Positions 1 to 11,021 are shown, counted from the first letter of the stretch. The stretch: 64,000 bases of DNA from Halalkalicoccus paucihalophilus (GCF_001593955.1 NZ_LTAZ01000001.1:434001-498000), one strand, 5' to 3'. Numbers and translations: made by a program. Notes: generated by a model from the letters alone, not told the origin.

Positions 1-87
1 GCGTCCGTACCGACGGATAGCCCTTTCGGACCGTTGAGTCACTCACACCCCGGGAAACCGATCGCTCGCGGATGTGAACCCAGAAGA

Positions 88-160
88 CGCCCGGAGCGGG
101 ATTTGAACCCGCGTCACGACCGTGACAGGGTCGTATGATGGGCCACTACACCATCCGGGC
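88..160 (-). tRNA. tRNA-Asp (GTC)
   Basis: Read on the minus strand this folds as a complete 73-nt cloverleaf: acceptor GCCCGGA pairs with TCCGGGC, discriminator G, T arm GCGGG/CCCGC, and anticodon stem CGACC/GGTCG around loop CTGTCAC. The anticodon is GTC, so it carries aspartate. There is no intron and no encoded CCA. It lies divergently upstream of the RNA polymerase operon. Confidence 0.97.
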
Positions 161-350
161 GAACGCATCTCCACCTTTCCGGCTTGCAGACTTAAGGCTT
201 TCCAAACGACCGGCCCGTGTGCCGTCTACCCAAAACACTCATTTCGGTTCCTCCCCTACCGGATCGTATCAGCCCCGGATCGCAGACGACCGGTATTCGT
301 CGCGTCCGCCGCGACCGGCGGACCGAGTAGCGTCCGCTATCTAGAGTGGA

Positions 351-365
351 AACGCTTAACTATAC
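351..365 (+). promoter_or_regulatory. Likely TATA box of the RNA polymerase operon
   Basis: AACGCTTAACTATAC is the most TATA-like stretch in the gap between tRNA-Asp and rpoH. Transcription starting 25-30 bases downstream would give a leader of roughly 50 nt before the rpoH ATG, so rpoH would not be leaderless. The rest of positions 161-439 shows no gene. No promoter-like stretch is seen between the tightly packed rpo genes downstream. Confidence 0.5.
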
Positions 366-439
366 GTCGCCGTTACGTGCCTGTAGTATCTCGTGACAGC
401 AGCTTCTCTCGCCAGCCAGCCGTCGGACACAGCACACAC

Positions 440-664
440 ATGGATGTAAGTGAACACACCCTGGTACCCGAGCACAGCCTCATGGACGAGGCGGACCTCG
501 ATGAGGTGCTCGCGGAGTACGACATCAAACGCACAGACCTACCGAAGATCAAACGCACCGATCCCGCGCTCCCGGACGAAGCCGAGGTCGGTGACGTCGT
601 AAAGATCGTTCGTGACTCACGGACGACCGATCGAGCCATCGTCTACCGATTGGTGATCGAATAA
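440..664 (+). CDS. rpoH: DNA-directed RNA polymerase subunit H (RpoH/Rpb5)
   Basis: This 74-residue protein matches archaeal RpoH, the equivalent of the C-terminal domain of eukaryotic Rpb5, which sits in the lower jaw of RNA polymerase. Typical segments are [40 protein letters not shown] and the end [11 protein letters not shown]. The ATG at 440 gives the usual archaeal length; a longer reading frame to 122 is not protein-like. Its TAA overlaps the rpoB2 start by one base (TAATG), so the two are probably translationally coupled. It is the first gene of the polymerase operon. Confidence 0.97.
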   Translation: MDVSEHTLVPEHSLMDEADLDEVLAEYDIKRTDLPKIKRTDPALPDEAEVGDVVKIVRDSRTTDRAIVYRLVIE

Positions 665-2229
665 TGAACGGGACACACCGACGGACGATCTCCGAGGAGT
701 ACTTCTCGAAGGAACGACTCGCAGAACACCACTTTCGCTCCTTCAACGACTTCCTGAATCGAGGGATGCAACAGGTCGTCGACGAAAAGGAGACGATCGA
801 CACCGACATCGGCGACAAGGAGGGCCAAGAGCCCGTCTACGTCGAACTCGGCGACGTCCGCGTCGTCACCCCTCGCGTGCGGGAGGCCGACGGGAGCGAA
901 GAGCTCCTGTATCCACAGGAAGCGCGCCTCCGAAACATCACCTACTCCGCACCCGTGTTCATGGAGATGTCGATCGTCAAGGGCGGCGAGGAGGAAGAAG
1001 AGCGGGTCGTCGACACGACCGAGACCAAGGTCGGCCGGATGCCGATCATGGTCGGCTCCGATAAGTGTAACATCGCCGGCTTCTCCGACGAGGAACTCAT
1101 CGACATCGGCGAGGACCCCGCCGACCCCGGGGGCTACTTCCTCGTCAACGGCTCCGAGCGCGTGCTGATGACCAGCGAGGACCTCGCGCCCAACAAGATC
1201 CTCGCCGAATACGACAGCAAGTACGGCGACGAGATCCAGGTCGCCAAAACGTTCAGCCAGCGCCGCGGGTATCGCGCGCTCGTCCTCTGTGAGCGCGGCC
1301 GTGACGGCCTGCTCGAGGTCTCGTTCCCCTCCGTGTCGGGCTCGATCAACTTCGTCACGCTCGTTCGCGCACTCGGACTCGAATCCGACGAGGAGATCGT
1401 CCACCGGGTCAGCGATGACCCCGAGATCGTGAAGTACATGCTCGAGAATCTGGAGGAAGCAGACGTCCAGACCACCGAGGAGGCCATCGAAACACTCGGA
1501 AAGCGCGTCGCCTCGGGACAGGGCAAGAACTACCAGCTCAAACGGGCGAACTACGTCATCGACCGATACCTGCTGCCACACCTCCACGAGGAGGGCGTCC
1601 CCGACGAGGACGTCCGGATCAACAAGGCCTTTTATCTCTGTCGGATGGCCGAGGCGTGTTTCGAACTCGCCCTTCAGCGCCGCGACTCCGACGACAAGGA
1701 CCACTACGCCAACAAGCGTCTCAAGGTCAGCGGCGACCTGATGACCGACCTCTTCAGGACGGCGCTGAACAAGCTCGCCCGCGACGTGAAGTACCAGCTC
1801 GAACGCGCGAACATGCGAAACCGCCAACTCTCGGTGAACACGGTGGTTCGCTCGGACGTGCTGACCGAACGCCTCGAACACCCCATCGCAACCGGTAACT
1901 GGGTCGGCGGCCGCTCGGGCGTGAGCCAACTGGTCGACCGGACGGACTTCATGGGCGTTCTCTCGCACCTGCGTCGGCTTCGTTCGCCGCTCAGCCGCTC
2001 GCAACCGCATTTCGAGGCGCGTGACCTGCACGCGACCCAGTGGGGTCGGATCTGTCCCTCCGAGACCCCCGAGGGGCCGAACTGTGGGCTGGTGAAGAAC
2101 TTCGCCCAGGCGATGGAGCTGACCCAGAACATCGAGGACGAACAGGGACTTAAACGAGAACTGGCGTCGATGGGCGTCGAGGGCATTCCGGGCCTCGAAT
2201 CGACCACGCGAACGCCCGCGGACGACTAA
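664..2229 (+). CDS. rpoB2: DNA-directed RNA polymerase subunit B'' (RpoB2)
   Basis: This 521-residue protein is the N-terminal half of the second-largest polymerase subunit (beta/Rpb2), which is split into two genes in haloarchaea. It carries the protrusion and lobe regions and ends just after the fork region, with motifs such as [30 protein letters not shown] and [16 protein letters not shown]. The start overlaps the rpoH stop, and rpoB1 follows after 16 bases. The break between B'' and B' falls where it normally does in halophiles, so this is not a damaged gene. Confidence 0.98.
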   Translation: MNGTHRRTISEEYFSKERLAEHHFRSFNDFLNRGMQQVVDEKETIDTDIGDKEGQEPVYVELGDVRVVTPRVREADGSEELLYPQEARLRNITYSAPVFMEMSIVKGGEEEEERVVDTTETKVGRMPIMVGSDKCNIAGFSDEELIDIGEDPADPGGYFLVNGSERVLMTSEDLAPNKILAEYDSKYGDEIQVAKTFSQRRGYRALVLCERGRDGLLEVSFPSVSGSINFVTLVRALGLESDEEIVHRVSDDPEIVKYMLENLEEADVQTTEEAIETLGKRVASGQGKNYQLKRANYVIDRYLLPHLHEEGVPDEDVRINKAFYLCRMAEACFELALQRRDSDDKDHYANKRLKVSGDLMTDLFRTALNKLARDVKYQLERANMRNRQLSVNTVVRSDVLTERLEHPIATGNWVGGRSGVSQLVDRTDFMGVLSHLRRLRSPLSRSQPHFEARDLHATQWGRICPSETPEGPNCGLVKNFAQAMELTQNIEDEQGLKRELASMGVEGIPGLESTTRTPADD

Positions 2230-2245
2230 TCCCAATTACCAACAC

Positions 2246-4072
2246 ATGGCACAGGCACGAGACGCGAAAGTGTACGTCAACGGCAGTCTGGTCGGTACGC
2301 ACCCCGACCCCGAACAGCTCGCAGAACAGGTCAGAGAGGCGCGACGCCGCGGCGAGGTCAGCGAGATGGTCAACGTCTCGGTGAAAGAGCGCACCCAGGA
2401 GGTCGTGATCAACGCCGACGCCGGGCGCGCGCGGCGGCCCCTGATCGTCGTCGAGGACGGCGAGCCACTGATCACCGACGAGGCCGTCGAAGCGCTCGAG
2501 AACGGCGAGGTCGAGTTCGACACCCTCGTCGAACAGGGCTACATCGAGTTCATCGACGCCGAAGAGGAAGAGGACATCTACGTCGGCGTCGACCGCGAGG
2601 AACTCACCGACGAACACACCCACCTCGAGATCGACCCCTCGCTGATCTTCGGGATCGGCGCGGGCATGATCCCGTATCCCGAACACAACGCCTCGCCCCG
2701 GATCACGATGGGTGCGGGGATGATGAAACAGTCGCTCGGGCTTCCGAGCGCGAACTACCGGATCCGCCCCGACACCCGCCAGCACCTGCTTCACTACCCG
2801 CAGCTGTCGATGGTCAAGACCCAGACCACCGAACAGATCGGGTTCGACGAACGGCCCGCCGCCCAGAACTTCGTCGTGGCAGTCCTGAGCTACGAGGGGT
2901 TCAACATCGAGGACGCGCTCGTGATGAATCAGGGCTCGGTCGATCGGGGACTGTCACGTTCGCACTTCTTCCGGACCTACGAGGGCGAAGAACGGCGGTA
3001 TCCCGGCGGTCAGGAGGACCGCTTCGAGATCCCGAGCGAGGACGTCCGCGGGGGCCGCGGTGAGGAGGCCTACACGCACCTCGACGAGGACGGGTTGGTA
3101 AACCCCGAGACGAACGTCAGCGAGAGTTCCGTCCTACTGGGCAAGACCTCCCCGCCGAAGTTCCTCGAAGAGCCGGACGACATGGGCGGAATGGGCGTCC
3201 AAAAGCGCCGCGAGACGAGCGTGACGATGCGAAGCGGCGAGTCGGGGATCGTCGACACCGTCACCCTGATGGAGGGCGAAGACGGCTCGAAGCTCTCGAA
3301 GGTGAAGGTACGCGACGAGCGGATCCCCGAACTCGGCGACAAGTTCGCCTCACGACACGGGCAGAAAGGGGTCGTTGGCCACCTCGCCCCTCAGGAGGAC
3401 ATGCCCTTCACGCAGGAAGGAGTCGTTCCCGATCTGGTCGTCAACCCCCACGCGCTGCCCTCGCGGATGACCGTCGGCCACGTCCTGGAGATGCTCGGCG
3501 GCAAGGTCGGGTCCTTAGAAGGACGGAGAGTGGACGGGACCCCCTTCTCGGGCGAGAGCGAAGAGGAAATGCGCGACGCGCTCGAGGAACGCGGATTCAT
3601 GTCCTCGGGCAAGGAGGTCATGTACTCGGGCGTCTCCGGCGAGAAGGTCGAGGCCGAGGTCTTCGTCGGGACCATCCTCTATCACAAGCTGTATCACATG
3701 GTCTCGAACAAGCTGCACGCCCGCTCGCGCGGGCCAGTGCAGGTACTGACCCGCCAGCCCACCGAGGGTCGCGCCCGCGAGGGTGGGCTCCGCGTGGGTG
3801 AGATGGAGCGCGACACCGTCATCGGCCACGGCGCGGCGATGGTGCTCAAGGAGCGCCTGCTCGACTCCTCGGACCGCGAGTACATCGACGTCTGTGGGAA
3901 CTGCGGGATGACCGCCGTCGAGAACGTCCAACAACAGCGCGTCTACTGTCCGAACTGCGGCGAGGAGACCGACATCCACGAGATCGAGATGAGTTACGCC
4001 TTCAACCTCCTGCTCGACGAGATGAAGGCGCTTGGCATCGCACCGCGACTCGAGCTGTCGGAGGCAGTCTAA
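2246..4072 (+). CDS. rpoB1: DNA-directed RNA polymerase subunit B' (RpoB1)
   Basis: This 608-residue protein is the C-terminal half of the Rpb2-like subunit and carries its part of the catalytic centre. Visible landmarks are [31 protein letters not shown] (hybrid-binding and catalytic region), [16 protein letters not shown], and near the end a zinc-binding pair, CGNCG and CPNCGEE. It follows rpoB2 by 16 bases and precedes rpoA1 by 18. The acidic composition and stop-free frame are normal for haloarchaea. Confidence 0.98.
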   Translation: MAQARDAKVYVNGSLVGTHPDPEQLAEQVREARRRGEVSEMVNVSVKERTQEVVINADAGRARRPLIVVEDGEPLITDEAVEALENGEVEFDTLVEQGYIEFIDAEEEEDIYVGVDREELTDEHTHLEIDPSLIFGIGAGMIPYPEHNASPRITMGAGMMKQSLGLPSANYRIRPDTRQHLLHYPQLSMVKTQTTEQIGFDERPAAQNFVVAVLSYEGFNIEDALVMNQGSVDRGLSRSHFFRTYEGEERRYPGGQEDRFEIPSEDVRGGRGEEAYTHLDEDGLVNPETNVSESSVLLGKTSPPKFLEEPDDMGGMGVQKRRETSVTMRSGESGIVDTVTLMEGEDGSKLSKVKVRDERIPELGDKFASRHGQKGVVGHLAPQEDMPFTQEGVVPDLVVNPHALPSRMTVGHVLEMLGGKVGSLEGRRVDGTPFSGESEEEMRDALEERGFMSSGKEVMYSGVSGEKVEAEVFVGTILYHKLYHMVSNKLHARSRGPVQVLTRQPTEGRAREGGLRVGEMERDTVIGHGAAMVLKERLLDSSDREYIDVCGNCGMTAVENVQQQRVYCPNCGEETDIHEIEMSYAFNLLLDEMKALGIAPRLELSEAV

Positions 4073-4090
4073 CTCCCCACTACCCAATAT

Positions 4091-7051
4091 ATGCCACCAC
4101 AAACCACACCCAAACAGATCGACCACATCGACTTCGGGCTGATGGATCCCGAGGAGTACCGGGACATGAGCGCGACGAAAATCATCACCGCCGACACCTA
4201 CGACGACGACGGCTTCCCCATCGACATGGGATTGATGGACCCCCGACTGGGCGTCATCGACCCCGGACTCGAGTGCAAGACGTGTGGGAAGCACTCGGGG
4301 GCCTGTAACGGCCACTTCGGCAACATCGAACTCGCCGCGCCCGTCATCCACGTCGGCTTCACGAAGCTCATTCGCCGGCTACTGCGGGGAACCTGTCGAG
4401 AGTGTTCGCGCCTCCTCCTCACGGAGGACGAAAAGGAGGAGTTCCGCGAGGAACTCGTCCGCACGCGCGAACTCGCGGACGACGTCAACGACGTGACCAA
4501 GGCGGCGATCCGACAGGCCCGGAAGGCCAACTCGTGTCCCCACTGCGGAGAGGTCCAGTTCGACATCCAACACGAAAAGCCCACGACCTACTACGAGGTC
4601 CAGCAGGTCCTGACCAGCGAGTACTCCGAGCGGATCGCGGCGGCGATGCAGCCCGACGAAGACGAGGAGGATGGCGAGGCGACGACGCCGCCCGAACTCG
4701 CAGAGGAGACCGACATCGACGTCTCCCGTATCAACCAGATCCTCTCGGGCGAGTTCCGTCCCCGACGCGCGGATCGAGAGGCCATCGAGAAGGCGCTGGG
4801 GATCGATCTGACCGAGGAAGACCTCAACAAGCTGATGCCCTCGGACATCCGCGACTGGTTCGAGGACATCCCCGACGAGGACATCGAGGTGCTGGGGATG
4901 AACCCCGAGAAGTCCCGCCCCGAGTGGATGATCCTCACTGTCCTTCCCGTTCCGCCGGTCACGGCCCGACCCTCGATCACGCTCGACAACGGCCAGCGCT
5001 CCGAGGACGACCTCACCCACAAGCTGGTCGACATCATCCGCATCAACCAGCGGTTCATGGAGAACCGCGAGGCCGGTGCGCCCCAACTGATCATCGAGGA
5101 CCTCTGGGAACTGCTGCAGTACCACGTCACCACGTTCATGGACAACGAAATTTCGGGGACACCTCCGGCCCGTCACCGCTCCGGGCGCCCCCTCAAAACG
5201 CTCAGCCAGCGTCTAAAGGGCAAGGACGGGCGGTTCCGAAACAGCCTCTCGGGCAAGCGCGTGAACTTCTCGGCCCGGACTGTGATCAGCCCGGATCCGA
5301 CCCTCTCGCTCAACGAGGTCGGCATCCCGAAACACGTCGCAAACGAGATGACCCAGACGATGGTCGTCACCGAGCGAAACATCGAGCAGGCCCGCCAGTA
5401 CGTCGCGAACGGGCCAAACGAGCACCCGGGTGCGAACTACGTCCGACGGCCCGACGGCCGCCGGCTCAAAGTAACGGAGAAGAACTGCGAGGCGCTCGCC
5501 GGCCTCGACGACGAGGCCGCCGAGATCCAGAGTCTCGCGCCCGGTTGGGAGGTCAACCGTCACCTGGTCGACGGGGACATCGTGATCTTCAACCGCCAGC
5601 CCTCGCTGCACCGGATGAGTATCATGGCCCACGAGGTGGTCGTGATGCCCTACAAGACGTTCCGACTCAACACCGTCGTCTGCCCGCCCTATAACGCCGA
5701 CTTCGACGGCGACGAGATGAACCTCCACGCGCTGCAGTCGGAGGAGGCCCGCGCGGAGGCGCGCGTGCTGATGCGGGTCCAGGAACAGATCCTCTCGCCC
5801 CGGTTCGGCGAGAACATCATCGGAGCGATCCAGGACCACATCTCCGGGCTCTACTTGCTGACCCACGAGAACCCACGGTTCAACGAGACACAGGCGCTCG
5901 ACCTGCTGCGCGGGACCGAGGTCGACGAGCTGCCCGAACCCGACGGCGACGAGGGGACCGGCCCGTACTGGACCGGCCGGACGATCTTCTCCCAGTTGCT
6001 CCCCGACGGGCTGGACCTCGAGTTCACCTCCTCGGCGGGCGATGCCGTCGTCATCGAGGACGGGACGCTACTTGAGGGCACCGTCGACGAGGACGGCGTC
6101 GGCGCGTTTGGCGGCGAGGTCGTCGACCGACTCGTCAAGGAGTACAGCGAGACCCGCGCACGCGTGTTCGTCAATGAGGTCGCGAGCCTCGCGATGCGTG
6201 CGATCATGCACTTCGGATTCAGCCTGGGGATCGACGACGAGTCCATCCCCGAGGAGGCCGGCGAGCAGATCGACGAGGCGATCCAGAACGCCTACGACCG
6301 CGTTCAGGAACTCATTACGACCTACGAGAACGGCGACTTAGAGAGCCTGCCCGGTCGGACGGTCGACGAGACCCTCGAGATGAAAATCATGCAGACGCTC
6401 GGAAAGGCCAGGGACAGCGCGGGCGACATCGCCGAAGACCACTTCGCGGACGACAACCCCGCGGTGATCATGGCCGAGTCCGGCGCGCGTGGTTCGCTTC
6501 TCAACCTCACACAGATGGCCGGCTGTGTCGGTCAGCAGGCAGTGCGCGGCGAGCGGATCAACCGCGGCTACGAGGGCCGAACCCTGAGCCACTACCAGGA
6601 GGGCGACCTCTCGGCGGAGGCCCACGGCTTCGTCGAGAACTCCTATCGGGCGGGGCTCACCCCCCGGGAGTTCTTCTTCCACGCGATGGGCGGCCGCGAG
6701 GGGCTGGTCGACACCGCGGTCCGGACCTCGAAGTCGGGCTACCTGCAACGCCGGCTGATCAACGCGCTCTCGGAGCTTGAAACGCAGTACGACGGCACCG
6801 TGCGCGACACCTCCGATAAGATCGTCCAGTTCGAGTTCGGCGAGGACGGCACCTCGCCGGTCCGGGTCTCCTCCTCGGAGGAGCCCGACATCGACGTCGA
6901 AACGATCGCGGATCGCGTCCTCGCCGAGGAGTTCGACTCCGAAGAGGAGAAACGAGCGTTCCTCGGGCGGCGCGAGCCGTCGACGAACCTCTCGGAACAC
7001 GCGGACGCACGGCGCATGAGCAACATCATGGAGGTCGAATCCGATGACTGA
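4091..7051 (+). CDS. rpoA1: DNA-directed RNA polymerase subunit A' (RpoA1)
   Basis: This 986-residue protein is the N-terminal part of the largest subunit (beta'/Rpb1). It has the clamp zinc motif [14 protein letters not shown] (about residues 62-75), a second zinc-type pair CREC...CPHCGE (about 102-153), the Rpb1 signature [13 protein letters not shown], and the Mg-binding site [10 protein letters not shown] (535-544), whose three Asp residues hold the catalytic metal. Between the second zinc motif and the dock region lies an extra segment (about 200-240) resembling a Cro/XRE helix-turn-helix; see findings. The end overlaps the rpoA2 start by 8 bases. Confidence 0.98.
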   Translation: MPPQTTPKQIDHIDFGLMDPEEYRDMSATKIITADTYDDDGFPIDMGLMDPRLGVIDPGLECKTCGKHSGACNGHFGNIELAAPVIHVGFTKLIRRLLRGTCRECSRLLLTEDEKEEFREELVRTRELADDVNDVTKAAIRQARKANSCPHCGEVQFDIQHEKPTTYYEVQQVLTSEYSERIAAAMQPDEDEEDGEATTPPELAEETDIDVSRINQILSGEFRPRRADREAIEKALGIDLTEEDLNKLMPSDIRDWFEDIPDEDIEVLGMNPEKSRPEWMILTVLPVPPVTARPSITLDNGQRSEDDLTHKLVDIIRINQRFMENREAGAPQLIIEDLWELLQYHVTTFMDNEISGTPPARHRSGRPLKTLSQRLKGKDGRFRNSLSGKRVNFSARTVISPDPTLSLNEVGIPKHVANEMTQTMVVTERNIEQARQYVANGPNEHPGANYVRRPDGRRLKVTEKNCEALAGLDDEAAEIQSLAPGWEVNRHLVDGDIVIFNRQPSLHRMSIMAHEVVVMPYKTFRLNTVVCPPYNADFDGDEMNLHALQSEEARAEARVLMRVQEQILSPRFGENIIGAIQDHISGLYLLTHENPRFNETQALDLLRGTEVDELPEPDGDEGTGPYWTGRTIFSQLLPDGLDLEFTSSAGDAVVIEDGTLLEGTVDEDGVGAFGGEVVDRLVKEYSETRARVFVNEVASLAMRAIMHFGFSLGIDDESIPEEAGEQIDEAIQNAYDRVQELITTYENGDLESLPGRTVDETLEMKIMQTLGKARDSAGDIAEDHFADDNPAVIMAESGARGSLLNLTQMAGCVGQQAVRGERINRGYEGRTLSHYQEGDLSAEAHGFVENSYRAGLTPREFFFHAMGGREGLVDTAVRTSKSGYLQRRLINALSELETQYDGTVRDTSDKIVQFEFGEDGTSPVRVSSSEEPDIDVETIADRVLAEEFDSEEEKRAFLGRREPSTNLSEHADARRMSNIMEVESDD

Positions 7052-8237
7052 ATACGACGTAACCGACGACGTAGCGGCGGTCGTCGAGGACACGGACCTG
7101 CCTCGACGGCTCAAAGAGCGCGTCTACGAAACGATCGAGGCACGCGACGTGACCACCGAACAGGCCGACGAGATCGCCCGCGGCGTCGAGAGCAAGTACC
7201 TCGACACCCGCGTCGATCCGCTCGACCCCGTCGGGACCGTCTCGGCCCAGTCGATCGGCGAGCCCGGAACGCAGATGACGATGAACACGTTCCACTACGC
7301 GGGCGTCGCCGAGATCGACGTCACGCAGGGGCTTCCCCGACTGATCGAACTGGTCGACGCCCGGAAGACGCCTGATACGCCGATGATGACGGTGTATCTC
7401 GAAGACGAGTACGCGACCGACCGCGAGAAAGCGCACGAAGTGGTCTGGAACATCGAGGCGACGCGCATCCTCGCGCTGGGCGACGTCTCGACGAACGTCG
7501 CGGACATGAACGTTCAGATCGACCTGAACGCCGACACCTTGGAGGAGCGGATGATCACCCCCGAGGAGGTCGCAGAGATCATCGAAGATTCCTTGGGTGT
7601 CTCGACCATCCAGCAGGGGACGGCGATCCAGTTCGGCCCCGAACAGCCGAGCTACCGGGACCTGCTCCAGTTGGTCGAAGAACTGCGCGAGATCGTCTTC
7701 AAGGGGATCGAGGAGGTCTCCCGGGTCGTCGTCCGAAAGGAGGACACCGACGAGAGCCCCGAGGGCGAAGAGGAGTTCGTCCTCTATACGGAGGGCTCGG
7801 AGTTCGGCGACGCGCTCGCGATCGAGGGCGTCGATTCCTCACGCACGACGTGTAACAACATCCACGAGATCTACCGCAACCTCGGCGTCGAGGCCGCCCG
7901 TGAGACGATCATCAACGAGACGATGGACACCCTGCGCGAGCAGGGCCTCGACGACGTGAACGTCCGACACCTGATGCTCGTTTCGGACATCATGACCACG
8001 CGTGGTACCATCGAATCCATCGGTCGCCACGGCATCTCGGGCAACAAGGACAGCGTGCTAGCGCGTGCGGCCTACGAAGTCACCGTGAATCACCTGCTCG
8101 ACGCGGCGATCCACGGAGAGGTCGACGACTTGAACGGCGTCATCGAGAACGTCATCGTCGGCAAGCCGATCAAACTCGGGACCGGCGACGTCGACCTGCG
8201 GATGGGGTCGATCTCATCGCCGACCAGTTCGGATTAG
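7044..8237 (+). CDS. rpoA2: DNA-directed RNA polymerase subunit A'' (RpoA2)
   Basis: This 397-residue protein is the C-terminal part of the Rpb1-like subunit, encoded separately as in all archaea. It supplies the trigger loop and jaw; the conserved stretch [20 protein letters not shown] is near residue 70, followed by [15 protein letters not shown]. The far end contains [15 protein letters not shown] and [16 protein letters not shown], typical of the cleft and clamp. It starts inside the end of rpoA1, and its TAG is directly followed by the nusA ATG, indicating one polycistronic message. Confidence 0.98.
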   Translation: MTEYDVTDDVAAVVEDTDLPRRLKERVYETIEARDVTTEQADEIARGVESKYLDTRVDPLDPVGTVSAQSIGEPGTQMTMNTFHYAGVAEIDVTQGLPRLIELVDARKTPDTPMMTVYLEDEYATDREKAHEVVWNIEATRILALGDVSTNVADMNVQIDLNADTLEERMITPEEVAEIIEDSLGVSTIQQGTAIQFGPEQPSYRDLLQLVEELREIVFKGIEEVSRVVVRKEDTDESPEGEEEFVLYTEGSEFGDALAIEGVDSSRTTCNNIHEIYRNLGVEAARETIINETMDTLREQGLDDVNVRHLMLVSDIMTTRGTIESIGRHGISGNKDSVLARAAYEVTVNHLLDAAIHGEVDDLNGVIENVIVGKPIKLGTGDVDLRMGSISSPTSSD

Positions 8238-8657
8238 ATGGCTCGAACCCTCTCGGACGATGCGCGACGGTATATCGCCGCCTTCGAGAACGTGACCGGC
8301 GCGAGTGCGATCGACTGCGTGATCGACGAGGATCGGCTCGTGTTCGTCGTAGGCGCCGGAGATATGGGCCAAGCGATCGGTCCCGGCGGTGAGACGGTTC
8401 ACCGGCTCGAAGACCGACTCGACAGGGCAGTCGACCTCGTCGAGGACGCAGACACCCCCGAGGCGTTCGTCGCGAACGCGCTCTCGCCCGCGGCGGTCTA
8501 TCACGTCACTATCAGCGAGAACGACACCCTCGTGGCGTATGCGGAGGTCGCCGAGGACGATCGCGGCGTCGCGATCGGCTCCGAAGGGAAGAACATCGAG
8601 ACGGCCCGGACGCTGGCGAAACGACACTTCGACCTCGACGACATCCAGTTGACCTGA
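8238..8657 (+). CDS. nusA: NusA-like transcription factor (two KH domains)
   Basis: This 139-residue protein is the short archaeal NusA homologue, which keeps only the two KH RNA-binding domains and lacks the bacterial polymerase-binding and S1 domains. The KH signature loops are visible as IGPGGETVHRLE (about residue 50) and IGSEGKNIETARTLA (about 114). It abuts rpoA2 with no gap and is the last gene of the rpo operon. A role in elongation or termination is inferred from the family and location; archaeal NusA is little characterised. Confidence 0.95.
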   Translation: MARTLSDDARRYIAAFENVTGASAIDCVIDEDRLVFVVGAGDMGQAIGPGGETVHRLEDRLDRAVDLVEDADTPEAFVANALSPAAVYHVTISENDTLVAYAEVAEDDRGVAIGSEGKNIETARTLAKRHFDLDDIQLT

Positions 8658-8783
8658 GAACGTCGCCGACTCTCCTACCTGTTTCGAACCGGATCCGCTA
8701 TCGATTCGCCCGGCAACCGCATCAGGATACGTTTGACCGAAGCGATAGGCAGTTCTGCGGTCCGCAGGGACGCGAAACGGAGA

Positions 8784-9632
8784 TCAGTCTTGGGTCTCGG
8801 TTTCGATACTGGTGTGTGGTTTGGGGACCTTCCGGTTTTCCGCCCACGAGACGAACCACCGGGCGAGATAGACGCTGGCGACCGCGAGGATCATCCCGGC
8901 GAGGACGTCGATCAGCCAGTGGATCCCCAGGTACATCGTCGAGACGACGATGCTGAGTACGAACACCGCACTGATCCACAGCCAGTGGGGGTAGTGGTCG
9001 CGGGTCCACCACGCGAACAGCAAGACGGTCATCGCCATCGAGGTGTGCAGCGACGGGAAGACGTTCGAACTCGTGTTGATCGCCGCCGTGAGCGTCATGA
9101 TCTCCGGGAACTGCTCGAACATCGGCTGGCCGACCTCGCTCGGAAGAGCCCGGCGAGGGCCGTACGCGATGAACAACGTATAGAAGACGGTGCCGGCACC
9201 GTAGTTGATCATGTAGGCGACGAGTAGCTCCTTGAGGTACCGTTGTGTCGGCAACAGCAGGTACGCGACGATCGGGAAGACCAGCACGAACGCGAAGCCG
9301 AACACGTAGGCGAACGAGAAGTACCAGACGGCGGCCTCCATGGGGAGAGCCGCCTGTAACTGGCCGACGAGCCCGCCCTCGAGAGCGACCAGAGTGTCGG
9401 TGATGTTGACACCGATCACTCCGGAGAGTGTCGTCGTCAGCTGGTGGGCGAGTTTGTTGAGGAGGTAGACGACCCCGAGTCCGACGAGATACGGTCCGGA
9501 CTCCCGGATCTGATAGCGTAGTTCGGCGCGGGCTTCGCTGATCGAGTCGAGTCCGATGACGATCACGCTGGTGGCCATCGTCATGAGAACTACTCCACTC
9601 ACGACGATCAGAAGGATGGTGATCAGGTCCAT
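8784..9632 (-). CDS. PAP2-superfamily membrane phosphatase
   Basis: This protein of about 282 residues has several hydrophobic segments and the two key PAP2 motifs: FPSLHTSMAM (the SxxH-type phosphatase motif) and STMYLGIHWLIDVLAG (third motif with the nucleophilic His and supporting Asp). PAP2 enzymes remove phosphate from lipid phosphates; related enzymes act in inositol-phospholipid transfer. The reading frame extends 16 codons further to 9680, but the ATG at 9632 begins directly before a membrane segment and is preferred. It runs against the flanking polymerase and ribosomal genes and probably has its own promoter. The substrate is unknown. Confidence 0.85.
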   Translation of the reverse strand: MDLITILLIVVSGVVLMTMATSVIVIGLDSISEARAELRYQIRESGPYLVGLGVVYLLNKLAHQLTTTLSGVIGVNITDTLVALEGGLVGQLQAALPMEAAVWYFSFAYVFGFAFVLVFPIVAYLLLPTQRYLKELLVAYMINYGAGTVFYTLFIAYGPRRALPSEVGQPMFEQFPEIMTLTAAINTSSNVFPSLHTSMAMTVLLFAWWTRDHYPHWLWISAVFVLSIVVSTMYLGIHWLIDVLAGMILAVASVYLARWFVSWAENRKVPKPHTSIETETQD

Positions 9633-9945
9633 CGACTCCCTCCGACAGGTGTCGTCCCGCGGGCGTTGTCCCTCGAACACCGGATTGTCCGGGAATCTAC
9701 CCCGTTACCGGTAGAAATCGACGTTCGAGGCTGTCGTATCTGGCCGATTACACAACCCATCACAGTAGTACACTATCGTGCCGAAGGGTAAATACTCCTC
9801 CGGTACTGGTGCCAGTACGCTACACTGTCTCATACGCCGGTGGTTGCCACATCCCTCGAAGGGTCAGACCCCCTCAGTGAACGTTCGGCCGCGACAGGTG
9901 CTTCCAGGATCCACCGCCCACACGTCGACGGCTCAAAAGGCGAGC
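9633..9945. other. Intergenic region between PAP2 gene and rpsL
   Basis: About 310 bases separate the divergent PAP2 and rpsL genes. No convincing gene is seen. It contains a 16-base perfect palindrome, GTACTGGTGCCAGTAC (9803-9818), which may be an operator, and ends at the rpsL TATA box. A frame open from 9778 into rpsL has a non-S12-like N-terminus and is rejected as the start. Confidence 0.6.
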
Positions 9946-9952
9946 CTTAAGT
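9946..9952 (+). promoter_or_regulatory. TATA box for rpsL-rpsG
   Basis: CCTTAAG lies about 30 bases before the rpsL ATG at 9979, the spacing expected for a leaderless haloarchaeal transcript. It implies that rpsL-rpsG is transcribed separately from the rpo-nusA operon, from which it is also cut off by the opposing PAP2 gene. Confidence 0.75.
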
Positions 9953-9978
9953 GGCTCGATGGGGTAGAAACCGGTACT

Positions 9979-10407
9979 ATGGGAAACGGCAAGTACGCGG
10001 CGCGTAAACTCAAGCGCGACCGCCAGAACCACCGGTGGTCGGACTCGGAGTACGCCCGCCGGGAGCGTGGTCTCCGGAAGAAATCCGACCCCCTCGAGGG
10101 CGCACCGCAGGGCCGGGGCATCGTCCTCGAGAAGGTTGGTATCGAGGCGAAACAGCCCAACTCCGCGATCCGAAAGTGTGTTCGAGTCCAGCTGATCAAG
10201 AACGGCAAGCAGGTCACCGCGTTCTGTCCCGGTGACGGCGCGATCAGCTTTATCGACGAACACGACGAGGTGACCATTGCGGGTATCGGCGGCGCGAAGG
10301 GTCGTGCGATGGGCGACCTCTCGGGCGTGAACTACAAGGTCGACAAGGTAAACGGCGTCAGCCTGCTCGAACTCGTTCGAGGAAACGCCGAGAAACCGGT
10401 GCGATAA
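9979..10407 (+). CDS. rpsL: 30S ribosomal protein S12 (uS12)
   Basis: This 142-residue protein is the archaeal S12, part of the decoding centre of the small subunit. It begins [16 protein letters not shown] and contains the conserved core [15 protein letters not shown] and [18 protein letters not shown], including the residues that contact the A site. The ATG at 9979 gives the normal archaeal length and sits one TATA spacing from CCTTAAG. Its TAA overlaps the rpsG ATG (TAATG). Confidence 0.98.
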   Translation: MGNGKYAARKLKRDRQNHRWSDSEYARRERGLRKKSDPLEGAPQGRGIVLEKVGIEAKQPNSAIRKCVRVQLIKNGKQVTAFCPGDGAISFIDEHDEVTIAGIGGAKGRAMGDLSGVNYKVDKVNGVSLLELVRGNAEKPVR

Positions 10408-11021
10408 TGGCAGAAAGCGAAGCCCCCGAGCCGGAGCAGCCGGCCGGCTCGGACGAGATCGATACCGACGCACTGCTCTTTGGCCGCTGGAAGACCGACG
10501 AGATCGAGTACGCCGACCCGAGTACCAAACGCTACATCTCGGTGACGCCCATCGCACACACGATGGGCCGTCACGCCGGCAAGCAGTTCCAGAAGAGCGA
10601 GATCAGCATCGTCGAGCGGCTGATCAACCGCCTGATGCAGACCGAGGAGAACACCGGCAAGAAGCAGCAGGCGCTCGGGATCGTCCGTGACGCCTTCGAG
10701 ATCGTCCACGACCGAACGGAAGAAAACCCCGTTCAGGTACTCGTCCACGCCGTCGAGAACGCCGGCCCCCGCGAGGAGACCGTCCGCCTGAAGTACGGCG
10801 GGATCTCGGTTCCCAAAGCGGTGGACGTCGGTCCCCAGCGCCGTGTCGATCAGTCCCTGAAGTTCCTCGCCGAGGGCGCGTACAACGCCTCCTTCAAGAC
10901 CTCGACGGACGCAAGCGAGGCGCTCGCACAGCAGTTGATCGGCGCGGCGGACTACGACGTCCAGACGTACGCAATCAACCAGAAAGAGGAAAAAGAGCGC
11001 GTCGCCGCGGCCGCCCGCTAG
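10407..11021 (+). CDS. rpsG: 30S ribosomal protein S7 (uS7)
   Basis: This 204-residue protein is archaeal S7, which starts assembly of the 16S rRNA 3' domain and lines the E site. Motifs include RYISVTPIAHTMGRHAG, ERLINRLMQTEENTGKK and GISVPKAVDVGPQRRVDQSL. It has a haloarchaeal acidic N-terminal extension of about 30 residues. The start overlaps the rpsL stop by one base. The elongation factor gene fusA, which often follows rpsG in archaea, is not the next gene here. Confidence 0.98.
   Translation: MAESEAPEPEQPAGSDEIDTDALLFGRWKTDEIEYADPSTKRYISVTPIAHTMGRHAGKQFQKSEISIVERLINRLMQTEENTGKKQQALGIVRDAFEIVHDRTEENPVQVLVHAVENAGPREETVRLKYGGISVPKAVDVGPQRRVDQSLKFLAEGAYNASFKTSTDASEALAQQLIGAADYDVQTYAINQKEEKERVAAAAR

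Noticed and set aside
643..2235. Long minus-strand open frame of 530 codons opposite rpoB2
   Set aside because: It is an antisense shadow of rpoB2 caused by GC-rich codon use; composition is Leu/Val/Arg-rich with no family pattern.
664..8237. Split RNA polymerase genes as possible frameshifts
   Set aside because: B''/B' and A'/A'' division at these points is normal in haloarchaea; each half has its own start, stop and spacing.
8755..8767. CTGCGGTCCGCAG palindrome as a terminator after nusA
   Set aside because: Only 13 bases with a one-base centre, no T-run, and short palindromes of this kind are expected by chance in GC-rich DNA.
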